Source: Micromonospora sp. CP22 (GTDB lineage Bacteria > Actinomycetota > Actinomycetes > Mycobacteriales > Micromonosporaceae). Taken from it: a DNA stretch of 64,000 bases. Of this stretch, positions 59,665 through 64,000 are shown in pieces (positions within the stretch are counted from its first letter, which is position 1; the number at the start of each line of letters is the position of its first letter). Below the pieces are notes generated by a model. That model was given only the letters and a program-made list of their open reading frames with translations, made no database searches and was not told the DNA's origin. Where the stretch lies: the NCBI RefSeq assembly GCF_009712475.1, contig NZ_VCJO01000006.1, forward strand, positions 186,001 to 250,000, written 5' to 3'. A program made the position numbers and the translations under genes.

Positions 59665-60650
59665 GGCCGCCGCCGGTAGCGGTCGCACTCACCCTGGTCG
59701 TCCTCGGCGGAACCGCGTCCGCGGCCCAGGGCGCGGTCAACGCGGAACTGGGCCAGCGGGTCGGCAACGCCTCCCTGGGCGCGGTCGTCAACAACCTCGG
59801 TGGCTGCCTGCTGGTGCTGCTCGGGCTGCTGGTACTGCCGTCGATGCGAACCGGGCTGGCCGCCCTGCGGCGCTCCCGCCTGCCCTGGTGGTCGTACCTG
59901 GGTGGGTTGGGTGGCGCGGCCATCGTGGTGCTGGCCGCGTACGCCGTACCGGTGCTCGGGGTCGCGGTGTTCACCATCGCCCAGGTGGCCGGTGGCAGCC
60001 TCGGCGGCCTGGCGTCGGACCGGGTCGGCCTGGCCCCGGTGGGGCGGCTGCCGCTGACCGCGCCCCGGGTGGCCGGGGCGCTGCTCGGGGTGGCCGCGGT
60101 GGGCCTGGCCCAGCTCGGCCAGCCCGTCGGTGACCTGGCCGTCGGGGTGCTCCTGCTGGCGGTGGCCGGCGGCATCGGCGTGGCTCTGCAGGCGGCGCTC
60201 AACGGCCGGATCTCGGCGGCCGGTTCGGCCGCCGCCGGGGTCGCGGTCAACTTCGTCGTCAGTACGCCGGCGGTGCTGCTGGTCGCGGCGCTGGCCGGCG
60301 CGTTCACCGGTCCGCCGATCCGCTGGCCGGACGGCTGGCACCTCTACACCGGTGGGCTGCTCGGGGTGGTGATCGTGGCCAGCCTGGTGGTGGGGGTACG
60401 CGCGGCGGGCGTGCTGCGTACCGGTCTGGCGCTGGTCGGCGGGCAACTCGCCGGCGCGGTGCTGTTGGACCTGCTGCTGCCGCAGGGGCCGGGGGTCCGG
60501 TTGCCGGTGCTGGCGGGTGCCCTGTTGACTCTGCTCGCGGTGCTGGTCGCCGGGCGTGGCCCGCGTGCCGCCACCGCCGAGGTCGACGGCGGCGCGCTCC
60601 GTGTGGCGCCGGAGGGCACGCCGGGTCCGGATGGCAGACTGGGTGGATGA
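59661..60650 (+). CDS. DMT-superfamily membrane protein (DUF606/YdcZ type, duplicated)
   Basis: 329 residues with about ten hydrophobic segments arranged as two similar halves: GTASAAQGAVNAELGQRVGNASLGAVVNN in the first and AVAGGIGVALQAALNGRISAAGSAAAGVAVN in the second. Repeated Q-G/N-x-x-L motifs are typical of the YdcZ family. GTG start overlaps hisG and its stop overlaps the PH-domain gene. Substrate unknown; no reason to link it to histidine beyond position. Confidence 0.75.
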   Translation: MRPPPVAVALTLVVLGGTASAAQGAVNAELGQRVGNASLGAVVNNLGGCLLVLLGLLVLPSMRTGLAALRRSRLPWWSYLGGLGGAAIVVLAAYAVPVLGVAVFTIAQVAGGSLGGLASDRVGLAPVGRLPLTAPRVAGALLGVAAVGLAQLGQPVGDLAVGVLLLAVAGGIGVALQAALNGRISAAGSAAAGVAVNFVVSTPAVLLVAALAGAFTGPPIRWPDGWHLYTGGLLGVVIVASLVVGVRAAGVLRTGLALVGGQLAGAVLLDLLLPQGPGVRLPVLAGALLTLLAVLVAGRGPRAATAEVDGGALRVAPEGTPGPDGRLGG

Positions 60651-61108
60651 GTCAGATCCGCCTGCGACCGCGCCGCATCCGGTTGGTCTGCTGGATCGCG
60701 GCACCCGTGCTGGTCGTGGTGTTCGCCCTGATCGCGACCACGCTGACCGGTCCGACCGGGAACGGCTACGGCACCTTCCAGCGTGGTGACCAACTGGCGA
60801 TGATCGGGCTCGGCGTGATCTTCGCGCTCGGCGCGCTGGTGTTCACCCGTCCCCGGGTCGACGCCGACGCCCGGGGCATCCGAGTCCGCAACATCATCGG
60901 CTCGTACGAGCTGCCCTGGGAGGTCGTCCGGGGCGTCCGGTTCGACCGGGGCGCCCCCTGGGCGGCCCTGGAGCTCTACGACGACGACCTGCTGCCGGTG
61001 GTCGCCCTCCAGGCCGCCGACAAGCAACTCGCGGTCGACGGTGTCCGCGCGCTGCGCCGCCTGCACCAGGCGTACCTGGCCGACGTCGCCGAGCGCGCGG
61101 CCCGCTGA
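60647..61108 (+). CDS. PH-domain membrane protein (bPH6-like)
   Basis: 153 residues. Two membrane segments (about 12-30 and 50-67), then a small domain DARGIRVRNIIGSYELPWEVVRGVRFDRGAPWAALEL characteristic of bacterial PH-like domains in actinobacteria. Such genes often sit near hisG/ribosomal genes. Function unknown. ATGA overlap with the upstream gene. Confidence 0.8.
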   Translation: MSQIRLRPRRIRLVCWIAAPVLVVVFALIATTLTGPTGNGYGTFQRGDQLAMIGLGVIFALGALVFTRPRVDADARGIRVRNIIGSYELPWEVVRGVRFDRGAPWAALELYDDDLLPVVALQAADKQLAVDGVRALRRLHQAYLADVAERAAR

Positions 61109-61200
61109 GCGGTACCGGTCGCCGGGGGCGGTTTGGGGCCTCGGTCATCGAGGGTGTAGTGTTGTCGAGTCGACCAGGCTGTCCGCTCTCGCGGGCTGCC

Positions 61201-61302
61201 ATGAAAGCGGAGCGCCTGCTCCCACCCGAGTCGCCGACTGTGGCGTCCGGGTCCGGTCACCGGTTCCGGGCACGTCCCGGCTCCGGATGCGCGATCCTGT
61301 GA
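61201..61302 (+). other. Possible uORF in the infC leader
   Basis: ATG at 61201 to TGA at 61302, 33 codons, ending just upstream of the attenuator hairpin. The product starts MKAERLLPPESP and shows no stall motif I recognise. No ribosome-binding site is obvious, so the ATG may reflect conserved RNA sequence rather than translation. Confidence 0.3.
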
Positions 61303-61322
61303 TCGTGCCGACCGGTCGAGCA

Positions 61323-61344
61323 GGCCCTGGCATATGCCAGGGCC
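61323..61344 (+). terminator. Attenuator-type hairpin in the infC leader
   Basis: GGCCCTGGCAT (61323-61333) followed by its exact reverse complement ATGCCAGGGCC (61334-61344), then TTCTACTTT. A pyrimidine-rich tail supports intrinsic termination ahead of infC. Confidence 0.7.
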
Positions 61345-61419
61345 TTCTACTTTCCGGGCCGGCTCCCACCGGGAGCCGCAGGGTCGGCCACGCATGAAGA
61401 ACCGACTCGAGGAGGCCCC

Positions 61420-62082
61420 ATCAGCGTCGAACCACGCGTGAACGAGCAGATCCGGGCACGTGAGGTCCGACTGGTCGGCCCCGAGGGTGAGCAGGTGGGC
61501 ATCGTCCCGCTGGAGCGCGCCCTTCAGCTGGCCGCGGACGTCGATCTGGACCTGGTCGAGGTTGCGCCGATGGCGCGCCCGCCGGTGTGCAAGCTCATGG
61601 ACTTCGGCAAGTTCAAGTACGAGAGCGCACTGAAGGCGCGCGAAGCGCGGCGTAACCAGCAGCAGACCGTCATCAAGGAAATGAAGCTCCGGCCGAAGAT
61701 CGATCCGCACGACTACGAGACCAAGAAGGGTCACGTGGTGCGGTTCCTCAAGGCCGGCGACAAGGTCAAGGTGACGATCATGTTCCGCGGTCGCGAGCAG
61801 AGCCGCCCGGAGCTGGGCTACCGGCTCCTGCGCCGGCTCGAGTCCGAGATCACGGAACTGGGATACGTCGAGTCCGCTCCTAAGCAGGACGGCCGAAACA
61901 TGATCATGGTTCTCGCTCCGCACCGGGCCGTGAAGGCCTCCGCGGTCGCCGCCACGGCGTCCCGTGGTGGGCCCCGGGAGCGGACCGCGGAGGAGCCCGC
62001 GGCGGCCGCCGAACCGGCGGTGACCAGTGAGAGCGCAGCAGCCGGCGAGACCGGCAAGACCGCTGACACCAGCGGTCAGTAA
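61420..62082 (+). CDS. infC: Translation initiation factor IF-3 with probable AUC start codon
   Basis: 220 residues if translation starts at ATC (61420), reading [19 protein letters not shown] (61409-61415) is 4 nt before this ATC but 22 nt before the first GTG (61438), and no ATG/GTG/TTG lies closer upstream. infC in E. coli uses AUU and is autoregulated by IF-3 through it; a similar rare start is likely here. N-domain [14 protein letters not shown], linker KFKYE and C-domain [24 protein letters not shown] segment. An Ala/Glu-rich 45-residue C-terminal tail extends beyond the E. coli length. Confidence 0.95.
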   Translation: MSVEPRVNEQIRAREVRLVGPEGEQVGIVPLERALQLAADVDLDLVEVAPMARPPVCKLMDFGKFKYESALKAREARRNQQQTVIKEMKLRPKIDPHDYETKKGHVVRFLKAGDKVKVTIMFRGREQSRPELGYRLLRRLESEITELGYVESAPKQDGRNMIMVLAPHRAVKASAVAATASRGGPRERTAEEPAAAAEPAVTSESAAAGETGKTADTSGQ

Positions 62083-62102
62083 CAGGGGAGAAGACGTTCC
62101 AC

Positions 62103-62297
62103 ATGCCGAAGATGAAGAGCCACACGGGGACGGGTAAGCGCGTCCGCGTGACCGGCAAGGGTAAGATCATGAAGCAGCAGGCCGGTCTGCGGCACAACCT
62201 GGAGAAGAAGCCCTCCACCCGCACCCGCCGGCTGACCGGCGTGGTCGAGGCCGCCAAGTCCGACGTCAAGCGCCTCAAGAAGCTGCTCGGCCGCTGA
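62103..62297 (+). CDS. rpmI: Ribosomal protein bL35
   Basis: 64 residues. PKMKSHTGTGKRVRVTGKGK and KKPSTRTRRLTG are the conserved segments. Short spacers to infC and rplT; same operon. Confidence 0.98.
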   Translation: MPKMKSHTGTGKRVRVTGKGKIMKQQAGLRHNLEKKPSTRTRRLTGVVEAAKSDVKRLKKLLGR

Positions 62298-62329
62298 CGC
62301 GCGCCACCTGAGTCCAAGAAGGAGTTGAG

Positions 62330-62722
62330 ATGGCACGCGTCAAGCGGGCTGTTAACGCCCAGAAGAAGCGTCGTACCCTGCTGGAGACCGCGAGTGGTTA
62401 CCGCGGTCAGCGCTCCCGGCTGTACCGCAAGGCCAAGGAGCAGGTGCTGCACTCGATGCAGTACGCCTACCGGGACCGTCGTGACCGCAAGGGCGACTTC
62501 CGGCAGCTGTGGATCCAGCGGATCAACGCTGGTGCCCGCGCCAACGGGATGACCTACAACCGGCTGATCCAGGGCCTGCGCCTGGCCGGCATCGAGGTCG
62601 ACCGCAAGATCCTGGCTGACCTGGCCGTCAACGACGCCGCCGCGTTCGCGGCGATCGTCGAGCTGGCCCGGGCCGCGGTGCAGGCCGAGGGCACCGGCGG
62701 CGCGTCGGCCCAGGCCGCCTGA
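62330..62722 (+). CDS. rplT: Ribosomal protein bL20
   Basis: 130 residues. [40 protein letters not shown] and [21 protein letters not shown]. Often the operon autoregulator in other bacteria. Ends the infC operon; followed by a GC hairpin. Confidence 0.98.
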   Translation: MARVKRAVNAQKKRRTLLETASGYRGQRSRLYRKAKEQVLHSMQYAYRDRRDRKGDFRQLWIQRINAGARANGMTYNRLIQGLRLAGIEVDRKILADLAVNDAAAFAAIVELARAAVQAEGTGGASAQAA

Positions 62723-62740
62723 GTCCCACGCAGCGCATCC

Positions 62741-62770
62741 AGGCGCCCCTCGGTGACCGGGGGGGCGCCT
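62741..62770 (+). terminator. Terminator of infC-rpmI-rplT
   Basis: AGGCGCCCC (62741-62749) and GGGGCGCCT (62762-62770) form a perfect 9-bp stem with a 12-nt loop; no U-tract. It lies just 23 bp before the next start. Confidence 0.6.
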
Positions 62771-62792
62771 GGCGCGTGTGGCGGAGAACCTC

Positions 62793-63590
62793 ATGCTCTT
62801 CACCCCGCGTACGCCCCGGGTGGTGGCCGCGCGTCGGCTCCAGCGTCGCCGCGAGCGCGACGCCACCGGCCGGTTCCTGGCCGAGGGACCTCAGGCGGTC
62901 CGGGAGGCGCTGGCCCGTCCCCGCACCGTGCTGGAGCTGTTCGGCACCCCCGCCGCCCTCGACCGGTACGCCGACCTGGCGGCGAGCGCCGCCGCCACCG
63001 ACGTACCCGTCTCCGAGGTGACCGACGACGCCGTCGCCGCGCTCGCCGAGACCGTCGCCCCGCAGGGGCTGGTCGCCGTCTGCCGGCACCTCGACGTGCC
63101 CCTGGACGTCGCGCTGTCCCGCACCCCCCGACTGGTGGCGGTGCTCGTCGGGATCCGTGACCCGGGCAACGCCGGGACGGTGCTGCGTACCGCCGACGCG
63201 GCCGGTGCCACGGCGGTGGTCTTCGCCGGTGACACCGTCGACCCGTACAACGGCAAGTGCGTCAGGTCGGCGGCGGGCAGCCTGTTCCACGTCGACGTGG
63301 TCCGCGACCGTGACCCGGTCGCGGTGCTCGGCGCGGCGCGGGCCGCCGGGCTGACCGTGCTCGCGGCCACCGGTCACGGCGCGGACGACCTCGACGAGCT
63401 GGTCGACGCCGGTCGACTCGCCGCACCGACCGCCTGGCTGTTCGGATCCGAGGCGCACGGCCTGCCCGCCGAGTTGGCGGAGGCCGCCGACGCCCGGGTC
63501 CGGGTGCCGCTGCACGGGCGGGCCGAGAGCCTCAACCTTGCTGCGGCGGCGGCCGTCTGCCTGTATTCTTCGGCCAGAGCCCAGCGCTGA
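62793..63590 (+). CDS. TrmH/SpoU-family 2'-O rRNA or tRNA methyltransferase
   Basis: 265 residues from the ATG at 62793 (GGAG 6 nt upstream); a GTG at 62778 would start inside the spacer without a site. N-terminal substrate domain (about 1-105) and SPOUT knot motifs LVGIRDPGNAGTVLRTADAAG, DPYNGKCVRSAAGSLFHV, WLFGSEAHGLP and VRVPLHGRAESLNLAAAAAV. Resembles thiostrepton-resistance (TsnR/AviRb) type enzymes, but this gene order (rplT, methyltransferase, pheS) is general in actinobacteria. Likely a housekeeping enzyme. Confidence 0.93.
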   Translation: MLFTPRTPRVVAARRLQRRRERDATGRFLAEGPQAVREALARPRTVLELFGTPAALDRYADLAASAAATDVPVSEVTDDAVAALAETVAPQGLVAVCRHLDVPLDVALSRTPRLVAVLVGIRDPGNAGTVLRTADAAGATAVVFAGDTVDPYNGKCVRSAAGSLFHVDVVRDRDPVAVLGAARAAGLTVLAATGHGADDLDELVDAGRLAAPTAWLFGSEAHGLPAELAEAADARVRVPLHGRAESLNLAAAAAVCLYSSARAQR

Positions 63591-63662
63591 TCCCGATCAT
63601 GCGCGCACGATGGAGGAGATGCGGCCCCGATGGTGAACGCACCACGGCGTTCGTTTAGCCAG

Positions 63663-63680
63663 CCCGCCGGTGTCGGCGGG
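63663..63680 (+). terminator. Hairpin downstream of the methyltransferase gene
   Basis: CCCGCCG and CGGCGGG form a 7-bp stem with a GTGT loop about 75 bp after the stop. It may terminate read-through. A short open frame (ATG 63630 to TGA 63692) and another ending at 63636 overlap it; neither has a convincing site. Confidence 0.4.
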
Positions 63681-63744
63681 CGGCGGGCCTGACCTGCTCT
63701 CCACGCGACTCCCACCGGCGGGCTGCGGCACAGCCGCGCGTCCG

Positions 63745-63867
63745 TAGACTCTAGCGCGGTGTCCAGAACGTTCACCGGGCCGCGCCGGGCCCAGCCGACG
63801 ACCGTATCCGCTTTGCCGGTCGCCGCCGGAAACCTCGCCCGCGACATCGCCGACGTTCCTGGACACC
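63745..63867 (+). promoter_or_regulatory. pheS promoter and structured 5' leader
   Basis: TAGACT (63745-63750) is a probable -10 element; transcription should begin near 63757. GGTGTCCAG (63758-63766) then AACGT pairs with ACGTT-C-CTGGACACC (63853-63867): a 14-bp helix with one bulge at the extreme 5' end, enclosing about 80 nt that includes a CGACCG/CGGTCG stem. No T-box specifier or AGGGUGGNACCGCG sequence is seen. Nothing else supported in 63591-63919. Confidence 0.5.
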
Positions 63868-63919
63868 GCACTTGCCGCCCGCGAGGGCTGGCGCCGTCGT
63901 GAGGGAGTGCCCGTACGCC

Positions 63920-64000
63920 ATGACTTACCGCAACGATCCGTACGACCCGAAGCAGGTCGCGCTGCTCGATCCGGCCGCCCTGGCCGAGGCAGTGGCCGAG
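63920..64000 (+). CDS. pheS: Phenylalanyl-tRNA synthetase alpha subunit (3' end outside window)
   Basis: Only the first 27 codons are present, MTYRNDPYDPKQVALLDPAA, which I recognise as the N-terminus of micromonosporal PheS, fitting the rplT-methyltransferase-pheS order. The rest lies beyond the window. Confidence 0.8.
   Translation, partial: MTYRNDPYDPKQVALLDPAALAEAVAE

Larger units (their letters stand above)
61157..61419 (+). promoter_or_regulatory. infC promoter and long structured leader with attenuator
   Basis: TAGTGT (61157-61162) is a good -10 element, giving a leader of about 250 nt. The leader includes a hairpin GGAGC/GCTCC near 61209-61222, a possible 33-codon uORF from ATG 61201 to TGA 61302, and an attenuator-type hairpin 61323-61344. 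It ends with GAGGAGG four nt before the infC start. Such a layout points to autoregulation of infC-rpmI-rplT. The first 48 bp after the PH-domain gene show nothing. Confidence 0.65.

Noticed and set aside
62793..63590. Antibiotic-resistance rRNA methyltransferase of a producer cluster
   Set aside because: The rplT-methyltransferase-pheS order is a common housekeeping arrangement and no biosynthetic genes are nearby.
63610..63692. Two overlapping short uORFs (ending 63636 and 63692) before pheS
   Set aside because: They lie upstream of the probable pheS promoter and lack phenylalanine codon runs; only one Phe codon is present.
63591..63919. T-box leader for pheS
   Set aside because: No AGGGUGGNACCGCG-type antiterminator sequence and no specifier loop identified.

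Overview
The window is a GC-rich, gene-dense actinobacterial chromosome segment with almost every gene on the + strand, many GTG starts and many 4-bp GTGA/ATGA overlaps. It carries actinobacterial markers (BldD, mIHF, a helicase-degenerate PriA, the mihF-gmk-rpoZ-coaBC-metK order), and the protein sequences and intergenic palindromes resemble Micromonosporaceae (Micromonospora/Salinispora type). That placement is from recognition, not from a database search. I see no tRNA, rRNA, CRISPR array, prophage or intact insertion sequence.

Layout. (1) 1-3009: end of mltG, a GH10 gene on the opposite strand without a signal peptide, and aroE. (2) 3253-16571: an accessory exopolysaccharide locus. It starts with a secreted GH26-like glycosidase and a secreted beta-propeller protein. 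A tightly coupled run follows: O-acetyltransferase, Wzz-like chain-length protein with a degenerate kinase domain, Wzy-like polymerase/ligase, Wzx-like flippase, PAPS-type sulfotransferase, kinase-fold (APH-like) protein, a split Alg14/Alg13-type glycosyltransferase and a GT2 enzyme. It predicts an acetylated and possibly sulfated cell-surface glycan. (3) 16699-22906: aroC-aroK-aroB-aroQ, interrupted by a ctaG/DUF2243 membrane pair, then efp-nusB. (4) 22979-34739: bldD, then the de novo pyrimidine genes pyrR-pyrB-pyrC-carA-carB-pyrD-pyrF with bioA inserted. A PyrR-binding hairpin that can mask the pyrR ribosome-binding site lies at the head. (5) 34911-46193: mihF, a degenerate guanylate-kinase homologue, rpoZ, coaBC, metK, priA, a P-loop kinase fused to a ParB-like domain, a cytochrome P450, def, fmt and rsmB. 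(6) 46211-53807: two paralogous lipoproteins, rpe, a REC-GGDEF regulator, and an FMN-riboswitch-led ribD-ribE-ribBA-ribH operon. (7) 53910-61108: a membrane protein and propeller lipoprotein pair, an amino-acid ABC transporter, hisE-hisG, a DMT-type transporter and a PH-domain protein. (8) 61157-64000: structured infC leader, infC-rpmI-rplT, an rRNA methyltransferase, and a structured leader ahead of pheS.

How the parts work together. The aro genes supply chorismate. The pyr genes make UMP under probable PyrR control. The rib genes turn GTP and ribulose-5-phosphate (made by the neighbouring rpe) into riboflavin. def/fmt/rsmB/efp/infC/rpmI/rplT serve translation. BldD (c-di-GMP-binding signature) and the REC-GGDEF protein point to c-di-GMP signalling in development.

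The most notable items are the sulfotransferase-containing exopolysaccharide operon, the kinase-ParB fusion at 40869-41840, the degenerate gmk at its standard locus, several RNA control elements (pyrR, ribD, infC, pheS leaders), and at least four classes of palindromic or spacer repeats inserted between housekeeping genes.
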